NCBI RefSeq assembly: GCF_016920785.2
Contig: NW_024609835.1
Span: 176,180,798 to 176,244,797 of the forward strand
Reading direction: 5' to 3'
Source of the DNA: Ixodes scapularis
Lineage: Eukaryota; Arthropoda; Arachnida; Ixodida; Ixodidae
Length of the DNA stretch: 64,000 bases
Position numbers and translations under genes: made by a program. The number at the start of each line of letters is the position of its first letter. Within the stretch, counting starts at the first letter, position 1. Below, piece by piece: positions 21,401-30,775 of the stretch. The notes beneath the pieces were generated by a model, which saw only the letters and a program-made list of their open reading frames with translations, ran no database searches and was not told the DNA's origin.

Positions 21401-22236
21401 ATCCGATGCCGCACTGAGTCGGCGCAGCCGGGTCTGTCCGTGAACATCGAGTCATAAGAGTATAACAACGATGAAAGGCGCGCCCTGTCGCGACCCGCAA
21501 CACCGCAGGAGGGTGTCAGCAGTGGGTGCGAAGCATTCTCGGCCGCGCCGGCGGCACGCGCCGGGCGTGCGGACGCGAAGCCCAAAACCGGTTTATTAGA
21601 AACAGTCTCTCCCGCGCAACCAGGGTTGCTTGCGGCGCTCGTTGGCATGGGGGCCGTTGAGGTGGCCGGGGGCTCGCAGAAGGGTTTCACTGGACCAAAA
21701 GGGCCCTCACGGTAACCTCCGTTAGCGACGTCAATCACCATCCCCGTTCGAGCAAGGAAGTCTCGCCCCAGAATCACCGGTACAGACAGGCCGGGGAGGT
21801 GGACGAAACGGTGGCGTCTCACTCGTTGGTCCCATCGCACGATCAGCCTTACGGCGCCGCTCGATTGGGCGGTGCCGCCTGCGGCCAGTCGAAAGGACGT
21901 GTTGCATTCCCTTAGCCGCACGGAGTGCGCCTGCAGGTGTGCCAGTACGTCTTCGCCGAACAACGATGCGCTCGCCCCCGAGTCGAGGAGAGCTGCAAAC
22001 GTCCGGCCGGCGATGGTGAGAGCCATGAACGGGGCAGGCGCATTGGGCGAACAGTCCACCCGATACGCGGACGGAGCGAGGGCGATCAAGGGGGCCCCCG
22101 CGTTCCGTCGCGCCGCCGGCCTCGTCAGCGGCGGCCGGATCCGTTTCCCGAAGCTTGTTGAGGCGCGGGCCGCTGGTCGGTACATTCTCGGGCAAAATGG
22201 CCGGGACGACCGCAGCGGTAACACTGGATGTTCCAA
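18496..22236 (-). CDS. pol: Pol polyprotein: protease, RT, RNase H, integrase
   Basis: This 1246-codon frame has no in-frame ATG start before the protease and is expressed by -1 shifting from Gag at 22143-22149. Residue numbers count from 22236. Retropepsin: LLDSGAS at about 83-89. Reverse transcriptase: LDAS near 375 and YLDD at 438-441. RNase H: TDAS at 586-589 with later E and D residues. Integrase: zinc-binding H856, H863, C893, C896, then D925, D984 and E1019 with 35-residue D-E spacing, then a GPF/Y-like KWSGPFRV. No chromodomain is visible. All catalytic residues are kept, so the enzyme set should be functional. It acts in cytoplasmic particles and then in nuclear integration. Confidence 0.96.
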   Translation of the reverse strand: MEHPVLPLRSSRPFCPRMYRPAARASTSFGKRIRPPLTRPAARRNAGAPLIALAPSAYRVDCSPNAPAPFMALTIAGRTFAALLDSGASASLFGEDVLAHLQAHSVRLRECNTSFRLAAGGTAQSSGAVRLIVRWDQRVRRHRFVHLPGLSVPVILGRDFLARTGMVIDVANGGYREGPFGPVKPFCEPPATSTAPMPTSAASNPGCAGETVSNKPVLGFASARPARAAGAAENASHPLLTPSCGVAGRDRARLSSLLYSYDSMFTDRPGCADSVRHRIDTGDARPWRCNPRPVSLAKRKAIDAALDELTDTGVIRRSESPWGFPVVLVPKKDGSSRLCVDYRKLNELTRKDAYPFQSIDSIISNLGGAKFFTTLDASRGYLQVQVEPDDAEKTAFVCHRGLFEFTRMPFGLTGAPMTFQRLMDRVLGEARWSYAMAYLDDIVVYSDTFEDHLRHLEDVLGRLRAAGMTLNPKKAQVAETRISLLGFTIDRSGVSPCPEKLQAILEYPAPTDVSSLRRYLGMINFYRQFIPGCAAVQAPLTRLLRKSAKWNWGPEQEAAFRSLADALVSTANLKLPDLNRPFVIQTDASDRGLGAVLLQEHQGALRPVAFASRSLTPAETRYSVTERECLAMVFALRKFDMFVDGTTFIIETDHAALKWLTRLREPAGRLARWALTLQRYDYEVRYKKGSTNVVADALSRAPIAFADPSTSETRPKCVIASEPRTAQSDETPAPPGLSDGTVNHVDSFGGVGIPFSKQELREAQQNDPFCREVIDGLLGERDSSESGGAAAGRSAGIAGNAQRREATGNVVGALDSFLLDADGLLLRYIPSENDTCDPFKVVVPRGLRGALLRFYHDTPTAGHASGPKTYHKLCHFATWPNMKSDVLRYARSCHLCQSLKPRGGKVPGLLQPIKSQHAWSLAACDIVGPFPRSPKGHQYLLVVTDHFSKWVELFPLRTLTARVILDKLMEVFSRFGYPQALITDNASVFTSKVFVDTCAALGIKHNRTTTYHPQSNVTERVNRNLKPMLAAYAKRHKDWDTYLPEIGFALRSTVNRSTGFTPALLTFGHELMNPMDRVLAANGGVNDARPAYADYARQLQFRLTDIFSEARRNLEAAQASQKAQYDRTHRDVRYQAGDLVLRRTHVLSDASKAFSAALAPKWSGPFRVKNTCSRLVYKLTDLQSRDVGGPVHVCDLKPYTMREDESTEDHCFSRQQTHSRRGGVNGQVSAPRYTLRSHRKGRLEKS

Positions 22237-23903
22237 CCGCGGGACGGGTTCCGTCGCAAGTTCCTTGGCGGGTTGGGGCGCTCATTCTGGGCATCAAGGT
22301 GCCCGGTCTGCGCCCATCTGCGCGGCCTCGGGTCCGCGGGGCGGTCCCGATAACGCTGGTTCGCCTGCGCCTCTGTGGAGCATCTTCGCAAGCCAAAGGT
22401 GTAGGGGTCGAGAGCACGGTTGGAGATGTCCCTCGTGTCCGTTCCCCGCGGGTCGGCATAGGCCGCGCACACCTCGGGCCGGCGAGAGCGAGATCCGCTG
22501 TTTCCATTCCACGCGCAGCGCGGCTCTAGGGACTCCGACGGCGGGGGCGGAGGCCGATAGGCGCGAGCTGCGAGGATATCGCCCTGGACGCGGCGGGCTT
22601 CGGCGGCAAGCTCGTCCAGAGAGCTGAACCTGCCGCCTCGTAAGTAGGCGGCGAACGTCGGGTGCGCCTGCCTGATTACCCGCTCCACTCTCTCGGCGTT
22701 CGGGGCGGCAGGGTCAGCTATTAGAAATAGCTCCTGCATTGCCCTGACATACTCGAGAAGCGATTCGTCCGGGTGCTGGGTCCGTCGCTCCAACTCTCGT
22801 CGCATCCTCCGCTCATAATCCGCGGGGAGGAATTCCTGGCGAAAAGACACCCGGAACTCGTAGAGAGTGAGCGCATGCTGGCCGGCAAGGCGAAACCAGC
22901 GGGCTGCCTGATCGGTGAGAGCGACCGGCAGAATGCGGCCCAGAATTTCCTGGTCAGACATCCCCATGGCCTGCTGGTAGTGAAGCAGATCCTCCAGGAA
23001 GTCCGTTGCGCTGACCGCGTCGTCGTACCCCTTATACTTGGGTATGGGGATTCGGACCGGTGTTCGCGCGGCTCGCGGTCCTGACAAAACGGACTGCATG
23101 GCTCCGGACAGGCTCTCAATGATTCGTGATGCATCTTGCAAAATCGCGTCATGAGAGCTCTGCTGTCCATTTCCCGAGCAGACTGGTGTGGGCACGTGCA
23201 GCGCTGGGGACTCGTCTCGCAAAAGGGAGACTCCCGAAACGCCGTTCGGCAAGCGATCGGCTCCGTCTGGGGGCAAGTCAATGAGATTGCCGACCGCGGT
23301 GGCCCCAACAGAAGCTGCGTCGACATCGCGCGCGAGAAGGCTCCCCCTCGAGGGGGGGAGGAGGCCATCGCGAGGAGTGCCGAGCCTTTCTGTCGCCGTG
23401 TCAGGCCGGGGGAGTAAATGAGCGGCGTGACCGTAGGGCGGTCCGCTCAACTCGCCTGTGGGGTCTCTCTGAGGCGGGTGATGCACGTCGATAAACGGCC
23501 AGGCGGGTGGGCTCTCTCGCAAAGGGGAGGCCAACGTAGCGCGATCGTGCAGGAGACCGGCTCGTACGGACACCGAGTCTCGCTGGGGCACTGGGGCAGC
23601 GCTGCGACCACCGAGTGATCCGCTCACGTCACCGGCGGCGTATCCCTCAGGTGGGGGAACTGTGCCGGGCATCGGCTCCGCCTGAATAGGTCCTCTCGAG
23701 GGAGATGTTGTCAGGGGGCCTTCGGCTGAGGCGGGAACTTCTGGATAGAGTCCGCTAGCCGAGATCGGCGAAAGCCGCTGGCCTCCGAGGGGAACAGTGG
23801 CCTGGGTGATGCGTGGTGAGCGCGGGGCAGGAAGAGGCTGCCCTCGCGTAGCCACATCAGCCAACGTGTTTAGAGGACCGAAGTCGGGTCGTCCCGTTGA
23901 CAT
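22125..23903 (-). CDS. gag: Gag polyprotein of the gypsy element
   Basis: The 592-residue Gag starts at an ATG 84 bases inside the 5' LTR, leaving a short leader with the PBS. The N-terminal ~260 residues are Pro/Ser/Gly-rich and probably disordered. The middle holds the retrotransposon Gag capsid-like domain (around IPKYKGYDDAVSATDFLEDL through AARWFRL to ERRTQHPDESLLEYV). Near the C-terminus is one CCHC zinc knuckle, CYRCGRPGHFARECTD, which would bind genomic RNA. Gag forms the cytoplasmic particle. The frame ends at TGA (22125-22127), shortly after a GGGAAAC slippery site that feeds ribosomes into pol. There are no internal stops. Confidence 0.93.
   Translation of the reverse strand: MSTGRPDFGPLNTLADVATRGQPLPAPRSPRITQATVPLGGQRLSPISASGLYPEVPASAEGPLTTSPSRGPIQAEPMPGTVPPPEGYAAGDVSGSLGGRSAAPVPQRDSVSVRAGLLHDRATLASPLRESPPAWPFIDVHHPPQRDPTGELSGPPYGHAAHLLPRPDTATERLGTPRDGLLPPSRGSLLARDVDAASVGATAVGNLIDLPPDGADRLPNGVSGVSLLRDESPALHVPTPVCSGNGQQSSHDAILQDASRIIESLSGAMQSVLSGPRAARTPVRIPIPKYKGYDDAVSATDFLEDLLHYQQAMGMSDQEILGRILPVALTDQAARWFRLAGQHALTLYEFRVSFRQEFLPADYERRMRRELERRTQHPDESLLEYVRAMQELFLIADPAAPNAERVERVIRQAHPTFAAYLRGGRFSSLDELAAEARRVQGDILAARAYRPPPPPSESLEPRCAWNGNSGSRSRRPEVCAAYADPRGTDTRDISNRALDPYTFGLRRCSTEAQANQRYRDRPADPRPRRWAQTGHLDAQNERPNPPRNLRRNPSRGWNIQCYRCGRPGHFARECTDQRPAPQQASGNGSGRR
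22143..22149 (-). promoter_or_regulatory. -1 ribosomal frameshift site (GGGAAAC) with downstream stem-loop
   Basis: The minus strand reads GGGAAAC in the Gag frame as G GGA AAC, the XXXYYYZ arrangement, 15 bases before the Gag stop codon. Seven bases downstream, GCCGCCG (22129-22135) can pair perfectly with CGGCGGC (22112-22118) across a 10-base loop. Pol lies in the -1 frame and is open across the site. GGGAAAC is an established slippery heptamer in retroviruses. Use of the site here is inferred. Confidence 0.85.
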
Positions 23904-23966
23904 GGCGTGACAAGACAGGAGCGGCCGATACGTCTATGCTAAACCACGACAGCAATTGGTGTCGTG

Positions 23967-23984
23967 GCCCCACGTTGGGCGCCA
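23967..23984 (-). other. Primer binding site of the gypsy element
   Basis: Three bases inside the 5' LTR the minus strand reads TGGCGCCCAACGTGGGGC, the expected TGG-starting complement of a tRNA 3' end. The tRNA was not identified from memory with confidence. Confidence 0.8.
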
Positions 23985-23987
23985 AAA

Positions 23988-24608
23988 TGTGGAGGTCTCA
24001 AAGGGGTAGCGCCTTCCGGCAGGGAGGCCGACCGCTCAACCTACCACCCCGCAGCGTATCATGCTAAGCGCTGCGGCGGGTTCGACTGTCGGCTACAACC
24101 GTTAGCCGGGACTCTCAAAAGGGAGCACACGGACACGCCGAAGGCAAGGGATAATCGGGTGTTTATTTTACGTGTTAAACATATAAAGATAAGAAAACAC
24201 GCTAAGGGCGACAAGGAAGGAACAGACCTTACCTTGTCGTGCCTTCCCGAGAGCGGGCTCGGAGGTGGGCCGTCAGGGAGGGTCGGGCCACACGTCCGAA
24301 CAGTTCGATGTCCCCGCGAGCAGTCCCCTCGAGCCGGGGTACAAGGCCCCCCTTCTCTCTTTCTCCCTCTCCGCTGGCGGCCTCAGCCTCGGACCCAAGA
24401 AGGTCCAACCGCCAGGGGGACGTTTCGCGTGTCCCCGCAAGGTGGGGGGGCACGGGGGATGGAGGCATGCGAAGCGAGGGTAAGCAGCCAAGATGGCTGC
24501 TCCTCCGAGGCACGAGACGGGGCGCTCCGGCTGACGGTTGGACAGCTCGGAGCGCTGTTCCCGCGGCCATAGGGCCTAATCAGGGAAGTGGAGCGGGCGG
24601 CTCCCACA
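23988..24608 (-). repeat. 5' LTR of the gypsy element (621 bp)
   Basis: Read on the minus strand it begins TGTGGGAGCCGCC and ends GACCTCCACA. It differs from the other LTR only at 24073 (G here, A at 16187 on the plus strand). An AATAAA signal lies at 24162-24167 on the minus strand. Short open frames inside it occur identically in both LTRs and are not genes. Confidence 0.97.
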
Positions 24609-24612
24609 AGCT

Positions 24613-24879
24613 CCATCCTGCTGTTTCGCCGACATCGACGCCTGCGACGCTAGTCTTTCTCTATTTTGTTTTGGGCACAAGTTTGCCCCATTTAACGTTT
24701 AGTTTCTCCAGTTATTTGCCGCCTCATCATTTTTCATTCGTGACAATATCCTGCTCCTTATAATATGACTGCATAAAATAACCGTACGATGTTCTTTTTT
24801 TTTTTTGCCGTTTTGTGTTGTTGCGTGCTAATAAACCATTATGGTAAACCAGATTTGCGCAGCTGTATATTTTTCGTTG
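24613..24879. other. No recognised feature; right flank of the gypsy element
   Basis: AT-rich sequence with a T-run at about 24796-24806. Nothing coding was seen across the joined insertion site. Confidence 0.5.
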
Positions 24880-25072
24880 TCAATGACGTCGATTCAAATT
24901 AAGCAATGCGGAAGTATCTTCAAAAGTAAATAATTGCATTTCTAAGTATTTGTACTCTACTCAAGATACTTTACAGTGAAAGTAATTTGAGTAGTACTTT
25001 AGATACTTTATGAAGCAGGTATTTGGTAACTTATCTTAAATACTTTTATTGAGTATTTTGTCCAACACTGCT
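24880..25072 (-). mobile_element. hAT-like DNA transposon end (TATCT-rich)
   Basis: The plus strand ends GAGTATTTTGTCCAACACTG at about 25053-25072. Its reverse complement, CAGTGTTGGACAAAATAC, is a typical hAT-type terminus. The body is made of AAGTATCTT/GTACTTTAGATAC repeats, as at 5515-5680. The opposite end is not recognisable, so this is a truncated or eroded copy. CTCGCACA follows and may be one copy of an 8-bp target duplication. Confidence 0.5.
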
Positions 25073-25432
25073 CGCACATCGATATCTCAAACGGATGGCC
25101 GTACTTTTGGAAAAGAAGAGCGCGATCAAGCGAGGTCTTTCACGTCATTGTCCTCCGGGAGAATTTGAGAATGACGGGAAGCGGCCTCGGTTCTCTCCTC
25201 CTAGCTTCAGTTCACCAGCTCGACGGGACGTAGCGAGGAGGAGAGGGAATGGGAATCGTGACGCCGCATGCCTCGTTGGCCGTATTCAATCGCGCACTTA
25301 TTTTCCAAAATACGACTATCCGTTCGAGATATCATTGTATGAGTGATGTTTTTGGGTTTTACAGCGTCCCGCCTATCCGTCCAGCCTTGTTTTGTGAGCT
25401 CGAAATTTCGGTTCAGTATCCCTTTAATCCTA
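25073..25432 (-). repeat. Inverted copy of the TAAAGGGATACTGAACC repeat
   Basis: The right edge reads GAAATTTCGGTTCAGTATCC, the reverse complement of the 5409 repeat end. Inside are GGGACGCT-like and AACATCACTC-like words shared with 5470-5500. Non-coding. Confidence 0.5.
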
Positions 25433-25539
25433 GACTGGGGCAGAACGAGGACGATTTTTTTTAGTGGAAGAAAAAGCAACAGGGAAGGACAACGTCTGTC
25501 CCTCTTACATGGCCGATCGCAACCCCAGGTTTTCTTTTT

Positions 25540-26632
25540 TGATTTTGCTCCGTGAGCAAATTTTGAAATTTGGAAATGAGGAACCATACTCGAAAATTAA
25601 TCTAGTGACTAACTCTAGTGATATCGTATTGGATAGTGAATGTGCGAATATTTTAAATAGTGTGCTTTCTGATGCTTTCTTCGTTTCAGAACCCATTAGT
25701 GGAATTCCTCCTGTTACAAAAATTATTTTCTAACGCATTCAATCGTTATAGACTTTCAAGGTGTTATCAGCATTATAGAATCATTATAGAATCCCTCAAA
25801 ATATCTTCATCGTGTGGCATAGATGATATCAATAGGAAACTTCTCACTAACAATGAAGTTTCATACAGTCTTTACCTCACAAAAAAATTTCAGCCATCCC
25901 TGGACACAGGGTTGATACCCTCTGACTGGAAAATGGTAAGGTCATTCTGATCCAGAAATCCGGAAGTAAGACATCTCCACTAAATTATCGATCAATATCA
26001 CTCACCTGCATCTCATGCAAGATCCTCGAGCACGTCATCTACAAGCACCTGATTAATTTCCTAGATTCTTTCAATTTCTTAACAAATGCGCAGCATATCT
26101 TCCGGAAACAAATTTCTTGTGAGACCCGACTAATTATTTTAACTAACGACTTGTTAAAAAGTCTTGACACCGGCTTTCCTATACTGACGCTGTTTGTCTT
26201 GATTTCGCCAAATCTTTTAATAAAGTTCCATACAATCACCTTCTTTTAAAAAATTCGTCACTAAAACAAGATCCTTATGTTTTTAGGTGGATTGAATCCT
26301 TCCTTAGTCTCCCGTTTCTTCCGGTGTTCCACAGGGAACTGTACTTGGGCCTTTATTGATCTCCCTCTTCACTTATTTGTCCTCTCTTCGTCTTTTCGCT
26401 GATGACTGTGGTGTTTATAGACTAATAAAAACTTTAGACGACCATTTTGTACTTCAGAAGGACATTAACAAAGTTACTGATTGGTGCCGCACATGGCAGA
26501 TGTGTCTAAACATTAGCAAATGCATGCACCTCTTCTTCACAGGTTCTTCCTCTCAACCCTTAAACTCATTAACACTCAACGGCGCTACCATTCAGACTTC
26601 TACACAGTACAATTATCTTGGTGTTAATTTAA
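25540..26632 (+). pseudogene. CR1-like LINE, 5' half of the split copy (RT fragment)
   Basis: Plus-strand translation in shifting frames gives a linker (SDIVLDSECANILNSVLSDAF), then RT segments: IPSDWKM, LNYRSISLTCISCKILEHVI, GTVLGP-like, SLRLFADDCGVYRL (the FADD catalytic motif, about 26389-26430) and KVTDWCRTWQMCLNISKC. It ends at YLGVNL (about 26630). At least five stops or frameshifts are present. The element is 5'-truncated: no endonuclease was found before it. The frame continues at 32404 after removal of the nested LINE. The clade call (CR1/L2-like) is from motif style. Confidence 0.75.
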
Positions 26633-26904
26633 GTTACTTAGTATTGGTGGTTTACTGGCGCAAAAGCGACGAAGGCCATACTGCGCCAAACAGATGTAAT
26701 AATGTTGCTCAGAGTAATAGTCTTGGAAGGCTCACTGTGAAATCAGCTTTGCAACAAAAGTTTTGTTAGTGATGGAAGATGAAAAAAGGAATATAGAAGC
26801 TAAAATCGACGTAAAAAAACACTTTTTTCTAAGTATTAAATGACACGATTAAAGGGAATGATGGGATGCTCACCCACTAAGAGTGCAAGATGGAAAGGAA
26901 TATT

Positions 26905-29900
26905 TTATGCGAAAAATTTCGAGAAGCAAGCACGTCGGTTCTTTTCAAGACCTGAACAGAGCCATAGAATATGAAGCACCGTTAGTGATTCGCCACAGTG
27001 ATCACAGACTGGAGCATCCCCTCCACAAAGGAGATGCCCATGTGTCAAGAAGCTGTGTCCGATTCTAAGGCGGCAGTGGAGTACTTCTATGAAGCGATTC
27101 TCGTGAGATGCACTCTCCCACAATCCGAAACCCGATTTTACCACATGGAGCTTGTTTTCACGTTCTTGGTCCCATTCCAACTGCCACGTTTGGAGGAGTG
27201 TTTTTTTAATGAGGGGCTTCACATCTTGATAGGGTAGGCCAGTAGAGGTCACCATGAGATTTTTTTTGGAGGTAGCCTACTGGTCTGCTTTTTCATTGCC
27301 CAAAAGTCCAACATGACTGGGGACCCAGCGAAACTTTATATCGTGGCCATAAACTAAGGAACTATTGGTTTTAAATCGCACTAATTGGGCTAGCTTATTT
27401 TTGGTATCTTTTACTGAGCAGAGTGCTGAAACAACACTCTGTGAGTCCACAAAGAGAACAGCTTTCATAGTTTTGCTTGCCATAATGTGTTCAATAGCCA
27501 TCAATACTCCATAGAGCTCTGCGGTGAAAATACTAGCCATGCTTTCGAGCCGTTGGGCCTTTGTAAATTCTTCAGAGTAAACGGCAGCTCCTACGGAGGA
27601 GGAGTTCTTGGATCCATCAGTATAAAAGTGAACATAGTTGCTGTATTTCTTTTGCAGCTCAACAAATTCTTGTTGAATAATAAGTGGCGAAATACTATGT
27701 TTGCTGAACCGTGTAAATGTACAGTCGCAAAAAACTGGAAGCAGCTCCTAAGGTGAAACACGTAGAGGCTTCTTAAGGAGTTCTATCCCATTAAGGTCGA
27801 GTTCAAGAGATTTCTGATCACTTCCCATACGAAAACTTAAAGGTTTAATCGTCCTCGGCTTGTTTTCGAAAAGACTGGCGTACCGAGATGCTGCAAAGTA
27901 GTAAACGTTGGATGGTCGAGGTCAAACATAATCCGGGAAGCATAACTCAGGCCTAAATACTGCCGTCGCTTGGCAAGGGACATCTGGTGAGATTCCACAT
28001 AAAAGCTAAGTACAGGAGACGTACGGAAGGTGCCCGTGGCGAGCCGCAAGCCAAGGTGGTGCACAGGGTCCCGCATTTTCAGCGAGGATGGTCGCGCTGC
28101 GTTATGGACTATAGCACCATAGTCAAAACGGGATCGCACCAGAGAGTTATACCACCGTAAACCTTTTTATCTGAACCCCATGTTTTATGAAACAGAACTT
28201 TGAGAATGTTAAGGGATCTTAAGCATTTCTGTTTTAGTTGCTGTAAATGGGAGTTAAAATTTAACTTTTTGTCGAAAATAATGCCCGAGAACTTATGTTC
28301 AGCTTTAACAGCTATAGGAGTTCGGTTTATTTCTAAGCCGGGATCTAGCGATATCCCGCGCGGAAGAGAGAAGGTTACGCAAATATTTTTTTCAGCTGAA
28401 AACCGGAATCCATTTTCATCTGCCCATTTGCTGATTTTATTTTTTGCTAGCTGCAGCTGGCGCTCACAACTAGAAGGATTGCAAGAGGAAGAAGAGATCT
28501 GCAGGTCGTCGACATAGAGCGAATATGCAATGGAACGTGGTATCACTTTAGCAATCGTATTGATCTTGACGGAAAACAGTGTGACACTAAGGACGCCTCC
28601 CTGCGGGACCCCATTTTCTTGTACAAAGATATCGGACAGAGTGGTGCCTAACCGAACCTGAAAAGTTCGTCCCGTTAAGTAAGCTTTAATGCAACGGAGC
28701 ATGCGACCTCGTACTCCATAGGCAAGGAGATCCCGAAAAATGCCATGCCTCCAAGTAGTGTCGTATGCTTTTTCTAAATAAAAAAATACAGAAACGCAGT
28801 GCTACCTGTTTACAAATGTTTCCCTAATTAAGGTTTCAAGGCGTACCAGGTGATTTAAAGTGGACCGACCCTGTAGGAAACCACACTGATTCTTATCCGA
28901 AGTATTGTTAGTTTCAAGAAAATATACAAGTCGCCTGTTAATGAGTGTCTCATGTGTCTTACCCAGGCAGCTAGTGAGTGCAATTGGGCGGTAACTCGAT
29001 GGACATGAGGGGTCCTTTCCCGGTTTCATGAAAAGTATGACATGTGCACATTTCCATGCGTCGGGAAAGTAGGAGTCTTCCCAGAGACAGTTAAAAAATT
29101 TAAGCAACTGTCCAAACGATTTCAAGGAGAGCCGACGAAGCATTTCATAGTGTATAGAATCGGGACTTTTGAGGATTGTTTCTTGGTGTCAACAGCCAGT
29201 CTTAGCTCACGAACTGTAAAAGGTTTGTTGTAAGGTTCAGAATCCGCACCTGATAACTTCAGTCGCTGACATTCTGCATTCCTCTTGAACAGCTTAAAAG
29301 CAGCATTGTAGTTATCAGAGGAAGACACACCTTGAAAGTGCATGCCGAGGGCATTTCTTATATCCTTTAATGATTCAGGAAACGGGGTGAAGAGAGGAGG
29401 AACAATGAAACCACGGTAGTCGCTCGTAATATTACGGTAGCGGTCCCACACCTCTTTCGCGGAGGCAGCGCTGCTCAGGGAAGAGACATACTTCTTTCAG
29501 GACGTCCGTTTTGCCTGCTTTCGTGTCCACAGAGCCTTCGCCTTTTTTTTTTTTTTTTTTGTTCTAAACTCCACCAAGGTTTTGGGAATTGGATACCTTC
29601 GAAAGGTGTCCCATGCTTTTTTCTGGTTTCGCCTAGTTGTGCTACACTCCTGGGTCCACCACGGCTTGCATCGTTTTGGGGGTTTGTGGATGTCTTGGGA
29701 ATAGAGTGATGTGCCGCATTTATGATTTTCTCGGTAACATATAAAGTAGCCTCCTCTGGTGTCATACTCTCAAGCATTAACGGATCAAGTGTGGCCTTTA
29801 GTTGAAACAGTCCCCAGTCAGCTTTATCAAGTTTCCATCGGGGGATTGGCTTTAAAATAGTGGGTAATGGAATATGACTTTCTAAAACGATGGGAAAGTG

Positions 29901-30540
29901 ATCACTGCCAAGAGGATCATCTAAAACCTTCCATGAAAGACAAGGAAATAATGTAGCTGATTATATAGACACGTCTATACATGTAAAAGTGTTATGGCTG
30001 GCACTATAACATGTCGGTTGTTTACTGTTTAAAAGGCATAGTGAAGATGAAAGTAAAAAACGTTCAATGACCTTTCCACAATTGTTCAACCGAGCACTTC
30101 CCCATAAGGGGTTGTGTGCATTAAAATCCCCTAAGATTAAAAAAGGCTTCGGCAGCTGGTTTAGCAGGTCCTGCAGATCGTAAAAGTCAATCGGAACATC
30201 TGGTGGAAGGTGAAGGGAGACAAGAGTAATGAGACGATCTGCAAGAATACGCACTGCAACAGCCTCCAGGGGTTGGCGAAGAGGAACTGCCGTGCATGCA
30301 ATATCGCCTCGTACCACAACAGCCATTCCACCCGAAGAATGAGATGATATACGGTCTTTTAAAAAAACATGGTGATGACGAAACATGTTGATATGAGTGC
30401 TATTGAGATGAGTCTCTTGCAGAGCAACTGCTAGAGCTCGCAGCTCATCAAGAAAAAAGTGCACAACGTCAATGTTGTGAAGCTAACCCCGGCAGTTTCA
30501 TCGCATGAAACTGTAACTATTTATGATGGAAATGTTAAAA
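26905..30540 (-). pseudogene. ORF2 of the nested I-like LINE (EN-RT-RNase H), broken
   Basis: Segments in order on the minus strand: an endonuclease start NCRG-LHNIDVVHFFLDELR whose preceding W is a stop (near 30510), LQETHL, ILGDFNAHNPLWG (30100s) and a spacer. RT follows with KPGKDPSCPSSYRPIALTS and QCGFLQGRSTLNHL (28802-29143), NGVPQGGVLS and SLYVDDLQIS (28109-28702; the catalytic YVDD is kept). Then come RNase H with TAELYGVLMAIEH, FVDSQS and WVPSHVGLLGNEKAD (27277-27540), and a C-terminal CDHCGESLTVLHILWLC (near 26960). Frames change at about 28.8, 28.1, 27.8 and 27.3 kb, and 29475-29777 is scrambled. Confidence 0.85.
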
Positions 30541-30775
30541 GGGGTTCCTGCCTAGACGCCCTCAGGCGGCTTGGGCGGGGTTACCCGTGGTATCGGTTTC
30601 TTCTGGACTTCTTTAGTTTTGAATCATCAAGAGGAGCGAAACGAATGGGAGCAGACTCACTCACATCCATCCGCTCCTCTTCAGGTGAGACGGTTTAGGC
30701 AGCAGGAGGGGTCTGCTGCTCCTTAGATGTGGAGGGCTCCTTGGGAGGCCTGGGCGAGGGGCTCGCTCCTTCCTC

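Larger units (their letters stand above)
16102..24608 (-). mobile_element. Complete, recently inserted Ty3/gypsy LTR retrotransposon (8.5 kb)
   Basis: The element is bounded by 621-bp LTRs and by AGCT at 16098-16101 and 24609-24612. On the minus strand the order is LTR, PBS, gag, -1 frameshift site, pol (protease, RT, RNase H, integrase), an extra ORF, polypurine tract, LTR. Gag and pol are open throughout with all catalytic motifs present, and the LTRs differ at one of 621 positions. It could be active and must be young. It is much richer in GC than its flanks. Integrase after RT/RNase H places it in Ty3/gypsy. I see no envelope gene. Confidence 0.96.
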
